64,000 bases of DNA from Larix kaempferi (GCA_027924585.1 BSBM01001439.1:818001-882000), one strand, 5' to 3'; counted from the first letter of the stretch, positions 1 through 12,149 are shown. Translations and numbers: made by a program. The notes: generated by a model from the letters alone, not told the origin.

Positions 1-2612
1 CCAGACCAAGCCGGTCAACCTCCCAATCCCCCAAACAACAATAACGCAGCCCCTACCAACCAGAACCCTGATCGACCGCCCAAGCAGGCCAAAAATCCTA
101 ATTTGTGAACAAACCATCCTTGTTCTATTTGCGGGGTCTATGGCCACTATACCCATGCTTGCCCACATTTGGAGTGAGCTCGACAACTTTGGATTGATGA
201 TACCCATCGCCAAGGGCACACGGCTCCTCAGGCGCCACCCAATCCCCCACCACCTCAGCATCAACCTTTAGTGTTGCAAAACCCCTTACCAACCCAAGGC
301 GTAGTGAACACTCAGCCATTGGCTCCCCCTCAAGTCAACGTGCCACCACAACAACAGATCACTTATGCCGCTCCTGATCAACCCATGTTAGATTCAAGTA
401 CCCACCACTTGTTGATGATGTCATCCACTGATGTCAACCTCCAAACCCTTCGGAACCAATATGGCTCCACCCCTGAAGCCTCTCCCGCCAACAAAAACAC
501 TAATGCTCATCCCACTGATAAAACGTTACGTATACCCCCGACTCCACTCGATGACGCCTCCAAAGCACCTCGCTTCCCACTTCGTCACATTAACAATAAC
601 CCCAATGCTCGCGCTGCGTCAAATTACAACATTGTAGATGACTTAGCCCAATCTCCCGTAGAAATGTCTACGTTAGAAGTCTTAAAAAACTGTCCTTCAC
701 AGCGCAAGACTTTGCTCTCCGCCATTGGTTCTATTGACCCAAATGATTCACAACTGATGGCCTTCGATTTGGACCAGTCCGAACCACGCCTGCCTTCCAC
801 TTTAGCATTCCAAGTTTCTGTTTCCATTTGGAATCTTGTCATCCATCGGTGCATCATCGATGAAGGTGCCTCTACATGCATTATGTCCACATTCATTTGG
901 CAGAAGTTGGGATCCCCTACTCTCCAGTAGTCCACCACTACGTTGCGAGCCTACGACGACCGTTCGGCTCAACCCCAAGGTCTCTTAGCTAATATCCCCG
1001 TCCAGTTGGCTAGTAAAACCGTGCTCATTGACATAGAGGTCATCAATGCCCAACTTGATTATAACCTCTTACTTGGCCACAGCTACATGTATGTTATGCG
1101 GGCGGTTTCCTCATCCGTTTTACGTACCATGATGTTCCCCCATGACGAACGCGTAGTCAAGGTCGACCAACTGACCTATTACGATCCAAATGCCCCCGCT
1201 GCACCCGAAAATGTTCTCCCCATGGTTGAACAACTTGTTGGTGGTGCAACTACCTCATTTGTTTCCTCTGTGGGACCCTTCGTTTACTCAAATACGCCAA
1301 TGACCTCCACATTCCAATCCATTCCTCCCCCGTCACCTGCGCCCGAAGTATCTGACTTATGTACCCTTTCCCACAATACACAAACACCCAACAATCAACC
1401 ACCCTTGTTACCCAAACCACCATTGGTACCTAGTCACATTGGTGTTACACCCATCCACACAATCCCCTTCCTATTCCCTCCCTCGGGCGTAGTAAGCGCC
1501 ACGGTTATGGCTACTCTTAGCCTCCCCAAGTTAACCTTGGGATTACCCATGTGGTATATTTCGCCCCCCGTTCCCTCGCCGACACCAAATGTCGTCCTTC
1601 AACCGGTGCAACCCATTGCCACTACTAGTCAACCACCTCCTAGTGTCACTATCCCTTCGTCATCTACAAATCCCCCTCCTCTTATCAAGCCCACTGGGGG
1701 CAGAGGCCCACAACCATACACTGTTGTACCCCCTCCCAAGGAATTTAAACCCCCCCCACCCCCGTGTTTCGTGCTCCTCCTAAATGCTCATTGTGTGATG
1801 AGTTAGGCCATCCAACTCATCAATGTCCACAATTACCTGCATTACAGGAACACATGCAAATGCTTTACGATGACCCCAACATCCTGGTTTTTGAACTCGA
1901 TCCAACCCCTAAGCCTCGTGATAAATCACTACGTACCAACCACCCTTGTGCAATATGCGGTACTTACGCCCATTACTCACATCACTGTCCCGATCTCCCA
2001 GATTACAGAGCAGCTCTCTATGAGATGAATAATTTGGACCTTGAGACGGAACCCCCCACAATTGAGGAGATCCACCCCCCGGTCTCATCCCCATCCGGAG
2101 AGATTAACACCATTTATATGATCTCTTTGACTACCACTCCCTCGTCAATCGATTTGACAACTCAACGTTTCCGCAATGATGAGGATATTCTTGAAGCTCT
2201 CACTGCCCCGGATTATCCCTGGGATGACATGCACCATGGTTCCTATTTCCTACCAAAAGCCTCCTCCTCTACCACAGCTACCCAATTTGCGGTTGAGTCC
2301 AAATATTTCCTTCCCACCAAAGTCGACTGGTTTAAGGATCCCATTCCTGCTCCTGGTGCCTTTGAGGAAGGTAACATGGCCAACATCTCACCCGTCATCC
2401 ACATCGATATCTATGACCCACCTGATGCTCTTGAAATCATTACATTAGGAGCCTCCTGCAATGAGTATGAGATCAGAGAATACAAAAAACGTTTCGAAGA
2501 GTTCTGCGATGTCTTTTCCTGGTCCTACATTGAAATGCCTGGTCTTGACCCCGCTATCATAGAGCACCGCATTGACACCTCTGAATTCGGGGGCATAATA
2601 GATTTACCTTGA
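1..2612 (+). pseudogene. Broken gag-protease of Tat-like gypsy element
   Basis: This is the remnant of a polyprotein frame. Frame 1 has a zinc knuckle at 121-162 (CSICGVYGHYTHAC, the CX2CX4HX4C nucleocapsid pattern) between stops at 106 and 175. A 219-codon stretch (271-930) ends in a retropepsin-like block with DEGAS in place of the usual D-S/T-G, then an in-frame TAG at 928. The frame resumes at 943 with the rest of the protease (LDYNLLLG near 1050-1085). It changes frame near 1750-1765 inside C runs. The third segment (1764-2612) has two more knuckles, CSLCDELGHPTHQC and CAICGTYAHYSHHC, and ends with FCDVFSWSYIEMPGLDP, the sequence that normally precedes RT. Knuckles on both sides of the protease are odd. 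Not functional. Confidence 0.75.
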
Positions 2613-3768
2613 CCCTGGGATAGGGGGCATGCTCAATCATTTTGACCCTACCCCATCACATCTATCTCAGTGTTTCAATGATCCCATTGTTCAAACCAAC
2701 ACATATGTGATCCACAATCACAAACCCCCTGCACATAGCATGGGGGCAGGTTATTAACCCTGCTCACTTTTTCATATGCGTGATCTCAACAATTTTTGAG
2801 CTCACATGTCACTTGTATATATGATTTGATTCGATACACCTAGTATTCTGCCCCCGCGGGCCATCATTTCTCCCCACCACTGCATCCTTGGCTTGGTGGA
2901 CTCAACTTTATTTATAGTCATTTTTAACCTAGTTATTTCCTTTGACCATTCCGGAGTCCTTACGACCTCCATTTTTCGCACCCTTTGCACCACCGGATTC
3001 ATTTTTCCACACTCGTGATGATGCTTGAGATCATTTCTCGCTCTCACCCCCAACTTTTTTGGGTATTTTTTTCAAAACCCCCCCGTTGCCTTGGTTTGCG
3101 TGCCACATCGGTCGTTATCCATTTTTAACACTTTTTATATCGCCAGATTCATTTTTTCGAGCTCGTGATGATGCTTGAGACCATTTCTTGCTCTCACCTG
3201 GTACAGTTTCACCATTGTGTCCTGACACCTTGCTGCCTCAGTTTGCGCGCCACATCGGCCGCCATCGAATTGTTCCACATTTTTACATGAACCATTCACT
3301 CATGTCATACTGCAATTATTTCATTATTTTGCTACCATTCATTATCCCGCAAGGAGGCCCACCAGTGTTGCCCCCCCCACCCTCGTTCTTGGTCATCATT
3401 AATGTTCCTTGATTGAGCACTTCCTCCTTGCCTAGCCATTCCTTTTGTTCGGTATAATTTTATCCATTTTTCGAGCCGAACAAGTCCTTTACGAAAAAGG
3501 CACTCAGGGAGTTTCTGTTAAGCTCTTTTTTGACTCCAAAAACAATGAAAAGATCGCCGAGCAATCTTGTTTCCTTTCATGCTTGTTAAAGTACCTGAAA
3601 GGGCATCTACCTGGTATGTGTCTGGTATAAGTTTAACCCTTTTCCGGACTAGGTATACTAATTACGAAAAAGGAATACTCTAGTCACACCGGCTAGAAGA
3701 GTTCTCCATTGCATCATTTTATGCTTCTTCGGGCCTTGGATACTAACACACGAAAAAACAACCCCCTG

Positions 3769-3970
3769 GAGTCTTCTTATCGCTTTCAGACTCTCTAAAA
3801 TTGAAAGCAACCACGAGCATGAACTGTCCTGGGCTTGTACAAATCCACACGACAGTACCATTCCATTATTACAGAGTCTTCTTATCGCTTTCAGACTCCT
3901 TAAAATTGAAAGCAATCACGAGCATGAACTGTCCTGGGCTCGTACAAATCCACATGACAGTACCATTTTA
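3769..3970 (+). repeat. Tandem duplication, ~105-bp unit
   Basis: Two adjacent units begin with GAGTCTTCTTATCGCTTTC at 3769 and 3874. They share the following stretch (AAGCAACCACGAGCATGAAC and CACGACAGTACCATT) with a few substitutions. They lie in the non-coding 3' region of the Tat-like element. Confidence 0.85.
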
Positions 3971-4926
3971 CACACACTTCTTCTAGTTCCTTAACCCATG
4001 AAGAAGTCCCCCTGTGCCTCTTGGAACTATGATCGATCATCTCGACAGCACCCCCAATCAGGTCGCCTTTGTTCAGAGTATTCTGCAGTCTCCTGCCATT
4101 TTACACCAGCTTGAGTATCACTCATCTCAGTCACTATCCTAGATCCATTATAGCTATGATCCCTTTCCCACTAGTCAGTTTCATATGCTGCCCGATCATC
4201 CCCGCCATCATACTCTGAACAAAGGAAGTTTGAGTCCACCCACTCCACTTTTCGAGTTATCCCCCATAGTATGTCAATCCTACCATCAATACTCTCACAC
4301 TTCGGTTCTCCACCTTGCGCTCCTATCAAGGAAACATCATTGCCTTGCTAGTTGCAGGTCTCCCTCTGTCGACGACAGCCCCTCTATTCCAGAGGATAGA
4401 CCCAGAGGTCCCTGTGCCTTGGACCCATCACCATCTGTGGTGAGTGCCTACGAACCATTTTGAGAGGAGTCATCATTGCCTCTCCAAGTGATTGTTTCTC
4501 ACATGCTCGACTTCAACACCTTGATCACATCATTGAGAATCACGCAGGGTTTATATCCCTTCGGTTATTGGTCGAAGACCCCGGATTTCCCCCTGACTTT
4601 AGCACATTGGTGAGTCACTTTGGAACACCCAATTATATGTTCCCGTGGATGTCCAGGTTGCATTGGCGATTGTATTCGGAAGCGATCCAGTTATATGCTT
4701 CCTTGAGTACCCAGTTCAGTTTTAGTTCAATGAACCATTGAGAGTATGACTCCTTGTTAGTATGATCCAGTCGCTCATCAGTTCCTCTGGTACCACACTC
4801 AATAGCACTGTTGTTCTTCCAGTGTATCAGTTCTTCAGCTCAGACATGGTCATCCCAACAGTATGTCACAGATTTGTGTCCCCTCTGGACCCTTATGATG
4901 TAGACAGTGGTTCTCTATGTATCCTA

Positions 4927-5160
4927 CAGGTCCCCCTTTTCGGGCCTCACAGTTATTTTTTATGTATCTTGATACGAGCATGGGTATGCCCGCCTTGTCC
5001 ATATATTGAGATTCTTCCTCATTCATTATTTGAGGCCATGTATATGTTAGGTCCCCATATTTTGGACCCCATTGTTATTGTTGTTATCTTGATACGAGCA
5101 TGGGAATGCCCGCCTCGTCCATATATTCATATTATTCCTCATTCATTATTGAGGTCATGT
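4927..5160 (+). repeat. Tandem duplication, ~120-bp unit
   Basis: The blocks AGGTCCCC, TTATCTTGATACGAGCATGG, GTCCATATATT and TTCCTCATTCATTATT recur with a spacing of about 120 bp. Unit 1 is about 4927-5047 and unit 2 about 5048-5160. Both are just upstream of the PPT and 3' LTR. Confidence 0.8.
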
Positions 5161-5408
5161 ACTTTCAGTTTTTGCAGTTTGTTCGAGACCGTTGTTCCAA
5201 GCTCTAGTTTGTTCCTTCTCTTCTCCACACCATAGGAAAACCACACAAGACTTATAATGTCTATTGGCCATATGATGAGCTCCTTCCCTCACACATCAGG
5301 GGCAATCTGTTAACACCCAAAAAGTGCTCACTACCTCATCTACCCCTTTACATGACTCATTTGTCCATATTTCCTACCATATTTACCTCCATAACCTTAA
5401 AATCCCAT

Positions 5409-5530
5409 TAAAAAGCCTCCAAAAGGCCCAAAAAGCTTCCAAAAGGCCACAAAACCATTTTAAAAGCCTCCAAAAGACCCAAAAAGCTTCCAAAAGGCCA
5501 CAAAACCATTAAAAAGCCTCCAAAAGGCCA
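5409..5530 (+). repeat. Short tandem array, ~50-bp unit
   Basis: About two and a half units share AAAGCCTCCAAAAG and AAGCTTCCAAAAGGCCACA, with the first block at 5412, 5463 and 5513. It lies in the U3 part of the LTR, upstream of the TATA box, and is followed by A-rich and GGGAAAAAGA-type sequence up to about 5650. Confidence 0.85.
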
Positions 5531-5723
5531 AAAAAAACCCTTTTCCCCCCCAAATAATCCAAAATTCCTCCAAAATAGCAAAAACCCTCTAAAAAGGGAA
5601 TAAAAAATACAAAAAAGAGGAAAAAGAGGGAAAAAGAGGGAAAAAGAAGGCAAAAACCCTATACAGCTGACCTAAACCATATGGTTCCCAAAACCATGGG
5701 CCAGCACTCCACCACTAAAAACC

Positions 5724-5731
5724 TATAAATA
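5724..5731 (+). promoter_or_regulatory. TATA box of Tat-like LTR
   Basis: TATAAATA within CCTATAAATAGG lies about 415 bp into the LTR. Transcription would be expected to start about 30 bp downstream, near 5755-5765. This is called from sequence and position only. Confidence 0.6.
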
Positions 5732-6062
5732 GGTGATGGAGGCCCCTCATTTCACATCCACAATCGAATACACCCTTACTCTGCCAAAATCACTCTTGAA
5801 ACCCTAGCTCACCCTTGAGCTACTTTCACCCTTGAGTGCCCCTTTGGCCCATTTCCAACCCTTTGGAGAAAGAGAAAGGAGCAAAGCTGAAAGCTTGGAA
5901 GCAACCCTCCTGGACTACTGCAAGAGCTTCACCAACCTTCACATTGGAGGTATAATCTTTAATACAAAGAACCATTTTTATTACCTTTCTGTTATTTTAT
6001 GCACATGTTTAGAATAATTTCCATTTTAATGTATTGTCTTTCATTTACTGTTTATTGAACTG

Positions 6063-6090
6063 CTACTAAGGAGTCCTTTCTCCTTAGTAG
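6063..6090 (+). repeat. Perfect 11-bp inverted repeat (hairpin) in LTR
   Basis: CTACTAAGGAG (6063-6073) and CTCCTTAGTAG (6080-6090) are perfect reverse complements around a 6-nt loop, TCCTTT. It lies about 330 nt downstream of the TATA box, so it would be in the RNA (R or U5) if that promoter is used. Confidence 0.85.
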
Positions 6091-6330
6091 GTGCTCATTT
6101 GAACAAGCTAGGGTGAAAACCCTAGCTACAGTATTCATGCAAACACTTAGTTAATTAGATCTCCTACTTCGGGATGAACTCGCCCTTCAACTGGATGCTA
6201 GACCAATCAAGTGTTGTCTTTTAGTTTATCTCAAGTGTCGTCATGCATATACTTAGTTAACTCAAGTGTCATCATGCAAACACTTAGTTAACTAGATCTT
6301 CTTTGTTATCACTTAGTTAACTCTTTTAAC

Positions 6331-6494
6331 TAAAGTATTTCTTGCTAACATCACTGAAGTAAACAATTCGAGTTCTCTCTTAATTAACTAAATTATTTCT
6401 TGTTAATGTCACTGAAGTAAACAATTTGAGTTCTCTCTTAATTAACTGAAGTCTTTCTTGATCACTAAAGTGAACAATTCAAGTTCTCACTTAT
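6331..6494 (+). repeat. Three ~58-bp tandem units near the LTR end
   Basis: Three degenerate copies contain TCACTGAAGTAAACAATT and GAGTTCTCTCTTAATTAACT, starting near 6331, 6389 and 6447. Just upstream, AACACTTAGTTAACT-like sequence also recurs (about 6140-6320). Confidence 0.75.
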
Positions 6495-6499
6495 CTTAA

Positions 6500-6504
6500 C
6501 ATAT
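6500..6504. repeat. Target-site duplication (CATAT), left copy
   Basis: CATAT directly precedes the TGTTGATGCC end of the 21-kb element and matches 27550-27554 exactly. A 5-bp duplication is standard for LTR retrotransposon integrase. Confidence 0.9.
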
Positions 6505-7671
6505 TGTTGATGCCTCGGATATCGTAGCATCAATCAGAAAGGGATTCTCCCCGAGAGATGGTCCCAATTAGACTATCTCCCATTTGGTGTAGGGAATCCG
6601 TCCGGTTAGCGGGTCCGGCAACCGTGGGTTTGGAGTTTAAATCTAATTCTACCGGTTATGGCCCAATCCACCTTTCTTTTGGATTTTATGTCTTTTAAAT
6701 GAGATGCAAATGCCTAGTAATATTTGATCTAGATACAACTAAAACAGATCTAAGTCTAGAAAGTGAAATAAATCTACCTATCCTTGCAGGGAACACGTTT
6801 TAAGGATGAGCAATCGTCTGTAATAGATAACATAAAGAAAGAACAGGTAGCTGTTAATTCTTACAGGTAAAGCTACAGCCAGGTAAAAGGATCTTAGAAG
6901 ATAGCTTCTAGTTTAATGTAAAATGCATTTATTGCTCATGAAACAGAGAAAGAAGCAATAAAATGTCTAATCTAAATGGAAAGAACGTATAAACAGATCT
7001 AAATGTAACAAACTGAAATTAAATTTAAAGATCCCTGGAAGGAGCAAATTAAAGGCATGAACAATGAGCCATATGAGTTTTCCTGAAGAAAGAACAGTTA
7101 GCCATTGAATCTAAAAGAGAAATCTACAACAATGGTAAAGATATCAACAGGTAGCTCCTGATTTAATATGAAACGCATTCATTGTTCACAAAATAGAGAA
7201 AATCATATGCACAGGAAGGAGCAAAATCATTGATACAAAGAAATAGTTCAGATGGTAAGAATGATCTCACATTACAGAATAACAGTCATTAGAATAGTCC
7301 AACATACATCCGTCCAACATCCCATGCAAAACTTCCATCTCTCGTGGCTTTTATTAGAAAATTCAATTTTACAGAAACGATACAAGATAGCTCATAAAGG
7401 TTTCCTAAATTTCCTTCCCTGCCAAAAGTCCTTTCTCTATTCTTCCTAGCTTCTATTTATAATTACAAATCTGCCCTTTGGGCTTCCACCTAGTACCTTC
7501 CACTTGTCATCTACAAAAAATTCTCTCCTAAAATCGACAAAAATGAGATTCCCTTTGATTTACAGAAATTATTTAAAAGAGAATAGGGACAGCTGTCCCA
7601 CAGTTTACCCGCTTTACACATTTGAGAGTCAAATACAAAATAACAGAAATAATGCTTTGAAATCAGCGATT

Positions 7672-10600
7672 TCAATCCTATGCGTGAGTTTCCGCTGGCA
7701 GAGGATCGCCCAAATTAATTGCTGCTGACGCTGCCTGGGAAGAGACACTCGAACCTATCGTGGTTGCTGGAGTGGCTGCTGGGAGAGAAGATTCTGGATC
7801 TGCTGATGCTCCTACTACTGCTGCAGCTTTCTTTTCCTCTTCCGCTATGTAGTTGTACCACATACCTGTGTCCCTTATGACTATGTTTGCTGCAGCAGGA
7901 AACAAGATTTTCTGAGAAGTTACATTCTTCCCGAGCTATGTTCTAATGCTTTGAACTTCGGCTACTGCAGCTTGATGCACTTCCTTCAGCAGATGGTTGT
8001 GGAGGGATGACAATCCAACATAATGTTGAAGGTCATCAATATCCAGAACATCAATCCTTTTCACATACTCGGTTTGAACGCCTAGCTCTTCCTTTAGCTG
8101 AGACAAACGCTGCTCCTTTTCAGGAAAGTCCTCCAGGGTCTGAGGGAAACTCAATGTGCATTTATCATGTACCCCTTGGAGCCTTTGGTACAGATTGCTA
8201 ATTTTATCTGTTGTTCTTTGCACACTGGTTATCAGCTTACTGGCACAGTTCCTGCCAAACTCCAAGAGGGCTATGTCCTCATTAAAACTGTCCACAGATT
8301 TAAATGGGAGGTGTGTGGGGAAACCCCCTTTTCCTTCTCTCCACGCCATCTGACTGATGATATTTGCTTTGACACGGGTATTCTTTGCTTTGAGCCTATG
8401 AGCTTCCGCATTAATTTCTTTTAACCTGACCACCATGGCCTTGAGCTTGCAAACCTCATCAGTGATTAGCTCCTGAGTGTCATACACCTGCTTCAGGATG
8501 TTGCATGACAGCTCATGGAAAGGAGACATGTCCATTGTTCTACCCTCGGCTTGCTCTAACTGCTCGGCTAATGTCCGCTTGTCTGCTTCTAGATGAGATG
8601 CCTTTTCTTCCGCTTCATTCTTCCCTGCTTCCACAATCATCATTTGGAGTGTTAGATGGTCCTTTTCCTCCTCCAGCTGGCTGTACTTGTTTGACAGCTC
8701 CTTATGCTCAGCGTACAAGCAATTATACTTGTTCACTACCAGATCTCTTTGGGCTTGCTCATTAGCCACAGTCTGTTGTAGCGAACGAGCTCTCTTCTTT
8801 GTCAAAAGATTTTCTCTAACTATCACACCCATATTGAGCAGTGATGCTCTTGCTATTTCCACAACTGCGGATGCCATAGCAAAGGGATCCTTATCTATAT
8901 TTTTCATTACAGTGACCTCTCAGTGGGTAACGATGTCTTCATGGAAGGGACTTTTGACCCTCTCTTCTGATTTGAGGACCATTGCTTTCCTCTTCTTGTC
9001 GTAGACAAACTCATTCCACCTGGACACTGTACGTTTTCCCGATGGTGTGTCCGGGACAATTGGTCGGTTTATGATGTCTATGTCTTCTTCAGCAGGTGGG
9101 GTCCAGACTTCTTGAGCTGGATTCGTGCCCTTCTTTTGGGTACCAGAGCCTCCCTCTTGAGATGTGTCTATATCCATGTCTTGGACACCAGACCCACTGG
9201 CTTGAGCATCTTCCCTTGATTTCAACTCTTCTTCTGCCTTCCTTTCTGCCTCAGCTTGCTCAGCTTCAGCCTCTTTCTGCTTTTGGGTTTCCTCAGCCTC
9301 TTTCCGTAGGCTTTCATTTTCAGCTTCTTGCTGCATTCTTGCCACTTTAGATTCCTGCTGCCTTCTTGCCATTTCAACTTCCTGCTGCCACCTGGCTTCT
9401 TCTGCTTCCCGCTGCAGCTTGGCTTCCTCAGCTTCCTATAGTAACCTGGCTTCTTCTCTTAATCTGAGCTCGGGCATCCTCAACTTCTTTCTCCTTCTGC
9501 TGGCTGGTCTTCTGGGCCTTGGTTGAGCTAGATCTTGCTCCAGTGCTTTGGCGACAGACCCGTAGCTCAGCCATGTTGTTGATACCTCTGAATGCCTCTT
9601 CCTCGGCATCAAGATAGTGGGAGTACTCGAAGTGAGCATAGATCTCCTTACAGTGCTCAGCAACTCTTCCCTTTCTGTCATTCCTGTGGAAGATCACTTC
9701 ACCAAAGTGGAAGGCTTTTAGCTCTTGAATAAATTCATCGGCCGAGGAAACCCCCGAGAACTTGTAAGCACCTATACAGAAAGGTAGAGGGGGAAATGAA
9801 GCCTTATGTTGTTTGTGGAGCATTACTCCAATTTCATCCAGGAAGAGTTGTCTTACTGCCTCCTTGAGGACCACATAGTCCGTGGCATACTGCGGAAAAA
9901 TATATGGGGGCTTAGTCCCTCCAAACATTCTGAGGTGGGTACCTTGTTCTGAAAAGTAAAAATCCCCGTAATCCTCAAGGACTTCCACAGCGTTCTCTGA
10001 CAGGAAGTTGGGCTCCTCCCTGAACAATTTCTCATATAGGGGCATGATCAACCCCTCACAGATGAGTTTGTAACTAGGCTTGTAATTCTGAGCCCACAAC
10101 ACCCTGAAAGTGATATAGACCGGGGTAGTGGCCTTATCCCATGTGCAGCCCAATTTGGGGAAGTCTATCTTGGCCAAAATACAATCAATTAGATATGAAG
10201 ACATGAAAAGCTCAGCCTTCTTCAAGGCTAGTCCTTCTTTAGCAGCAACTATCATCGAGGCCAACCTATCTGATAGGAGAGTGGCCCAGTCAAATACAGT
10301 TCCCTTGAATTCCACATAGTGGATAATAGGGACCCACTGAATCTTATACACTGTGCCATCGGGCATGCCAAAGATTCTGCACAGCATTAAAGCGATCAAT
10401 CTGAAAGGAGCTCTCAGATTCTGTACGTCATATTCATCACTTCCTTTCTTTCTCAAATGTTTTCCTGCCATTAGCAGCTTCTTGGCCATCTCGACGTTGT
10501 TCATCTGGATCAACCATTCATCAGTCAGAGATTGTTGGACACGGGGAAACTTGTAGGCTGCCGCAAGATACACGAGTTGAAATGAGGCAATAGCCACTTT

Positions 10601-10915
10601 CCCGCTATCATTTATCACTCTCCCTTCAGCATCGGCATGTTGGAGTATCCATCCGATCACTTCAGTACAGGGGAACAGCTCAGGGCGGGTAGCGGCTCTA
10701 GTTATGCCTGAGGCTCTGATATTGAGATAAATAGGCCCTTCCTCTAGCAACATATATGGGATTTCTTGGTCCCGGATCATTCTGTATATGTCACCCCATC
10801 TAATTTCAGGAGGGACACCGGTGGTGCACCTAGTATCCTGGAGTGAAGTTTCAGTTTTAAGTGGCGCAGGCTTCTTCTCTGTCATCTTAGCCTTCTTCTT
10901 ACTGGCTTTCGGCAT
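7672..10915 (-). pseudogene. LTR-encoded long frame, 3' LTR copy (unknown protein + coiled coils)
   Basis: This is the decayed copy of the frame described at 21851-25105. The first 495 codons (10915-9428) are open, starting MPKASKKKAKM. Near 9470 an 11-bp loss relative to the other LTR, at a GAGCTC microhomology, shifts the frame. The coiled-coil part continues in the other frame (9372-8920, 8907-7936, 7905-7678). Stops are TGA at 8918 (CGA in the other LTR), TAG near 7933, and TAG at 7678 (CAG in the other LTR), against an ancestral TGA at 7672. I do not recognise the N-terminal ~475 residues. The C-terminal half is rich in Glu, Gln, Ala and Lys with heptad-like spacing. Confidence 0.8.
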
Positions 10916-11096
10916 CTTGGCTTATCCCTGATAGCACCCATAGACAAGTCATCATGAATTTGAGCAACATACTGTGAGATTTTAACAGGGAGCATCATTG
11001 TTTTAATATGTCAATGATATAAGTATAATGAAGCTGTATATTTAGGAAGCAAAACACTATTTCAACATTAAACATAAATTGAAACATTTGAATCTT

Positions 11097-11333
11097 TTAA
11101 AAGGATGAGTTTGGGATGCTCCTGAGAGGATAGGTTATGTCGCGGCAATAATTTGCTCTCAGCCCAGCCCTAGGAGAAATGGTGATCTTCGTTTTATCAG
11201 GAACATAATTATAAATTTTTAGCCATCCTAATTCTTTAAAGGGGCTGGTTTGGAATGTTCCTGATAGAATAAGCGTATTGCGGAAGCAACCGGCTTTCTG
11301 TTTAGCTCTGGGGAAGAGGGTAGCTTTCGGCAT
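11097..11333 (-). CDS. Small open frame in LTR leader (78 codons), doubtful
   Basis: The frame MPKATLFPRAKQKAGC.. lies about 180 nt upstream of the long LTR frame in the same direction. It is present at the same length in the other LTR (25287-25523) with about eight residue differences. It consists of two related ~33-residue halves (FPRAKQKAGCFRN.. and ISPRAGLRANYCRD..), reflecting a degenerate ~100-bp direct repeat in the DNA. It could be an upstream ORF in the leader. Equal length in two 97%-identical LTRs is not proof of coding, and I recognise no family. Confidence 0.25.
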   Translation of the reverse strand: MPKATLFPRAKQKAGCFRNTLILSGTFQTSPFKELGWLKIYNYVPDKTKITISPRAGLRANYCRDITYPLRSIPNSSF

Positions 11334-11713
11334 TGTGCTTTTAAAAGGCTAGTGGTGGGGAAGTCTGGTGTGAAATAACCCTGCGACGAAATGGAGCCAC
11401 TTTCACCTTTACGACCCGGCGAGGGCTTTGAACGCCGTTGTCATTTACGTCACCTGCCGAGGTACCTATGGGAGGTTTGAACATGGGCAATGACGCCTGT
11501 CGTAAGATTTAAATTGGGTAGAGGTCACGTTGGAACTGAGTTTTACTAAAAGGCCCGGGGATTTACGTTTTAGGCTTTCGGTCGGGGACATGAAAAGTCC
11601 ATGGGGCTTCGCCATTTTGACATAACGAGGCACGCGGCCCGGGGAGAAAAATAGAACCAGTCTAACCGTCCGCACTAACTGTCTCTACCCAAAAAACGTT
11701 CTATCTTGTCTCT

Positions 11714-11722
11714 GTTTTATAT
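11714..11722 (-). promoter_or_regulatory. Candidate TATA box of giant element, 3' LTR copy
   Basis: The minus strand reads CATATAAAACAGAG, which is conserved in the other LTR (about 25904-25912). It is about 1.77 kb from the U3 end and 800 nt upstream of the long frame. A second AT-rich candidate (CTATTTAAATATATG on minus) lies at about 12008-12022. Which one is used, if either, cannot be told from sequence. Confidence 0.35.
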
Positions 11723-12149
11723 GATGAGAACTCAATTCAAACTATATGTGACGGGAAAAAAATAGCCCATGACGGGTGTTTTTCCCGTCAAAATACCACC
11801 AAAACCCATCATTTTCAAACAAAAGACAACCCAATAGCAATTGGAAGCGTAGAAGGGGCAAATTTCAAGGTTAGAATCCTACCTGGCACCGTGAGGGTCG
11901 ATGAACGAGGTGGCCGCGAACGCGGATGAGCGAGATGCGCTGGAGCGATTTGCATGGCATTCCACGTCGTTTTCCAATCGAAAACAATGATATGTTGGCT
12001 CGAGCCCCCAGCATATATTTAAATAGGACAGGCACGTGCGAGCATTTAGTTTGGTGGGTGGCGCAATTAGTCGCGGTTTAAATACCGGTACGTCGATGGT
12101 CAAATCGGGCCGTCTCGGTTTGCATGCATAACCGCCACTTGTGGGTTGA

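Larger units (their letters stand above)
2613..5307 (+). other. Non-coding 3' region between pol remnant and LTR
   Basis: About 2.7 kb with no recognisable product. Its open stretches are short and share no motif with known families. It holds two degenerate tandem duplications, listed separately, and ends in the purine-rich run next to the LTR. A second purine run followed by TTATTAA lies near 2740-2756 and could be an internal polypurine tract. Long repeat-bearing untranslated regions of this kind are common in Tat/Ogre elements. Confidence 0.5.
1..6501 (+). mobile_element. Tat/Ogre-like Ty3/gypsy element, 3' portion (left end outside window)
   Basis: This is the right-hand part of a gypsy retrotransposon: broken gag and protease (1-2612), a long non-coding region with tandem repeats (2613-5307), a short polypurine stretch (about 5296-5307) and a 3' LTR (5308-6501). 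The protease block and the sequence after it resemble plant Tat/Ogre proteins as I remember them. No RT catalytic core, RNase H or integrase is visible; the polyprotein stops just where RT should begin, so this copy is non-autonomous or deleted. The 21-kb element inserted at its right edge, because the CATAT duplication begins on the last two bases of the LTR. The left LTR and left TSD are not in the window. Confidence 0.75.
5308..6501 (+). repeat. 3' LTR of Tat-like element
   Basis: It begins TGTTAACACCC directly after a purine-rich run (CAGGGGCAATC) and is taken to end in CTTAACA at 6501, about 1194 bp. It contains a TATA box, a short tandem array at its start, an 11-bp hairpin and a 58-bp tandem repeat. 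The right boundary is inferred from the TG..CA rule; the 21-kb element sits three bases further on, and the host sequence resumes at 27555. No second copy of this LTR is in the window to prove the ends. Confidence 0.65.

Noticed and set aside
8007-9350. Plus-strand frames over the coiled-coil part of the LTR frame (also 22335-23646)
   Set aside because: Complement of Glu/Gln/Ala-rich codons gives Leu/Ser/Cys-rich shadow frames; the minus frame is conserved and in register with the longer protein.
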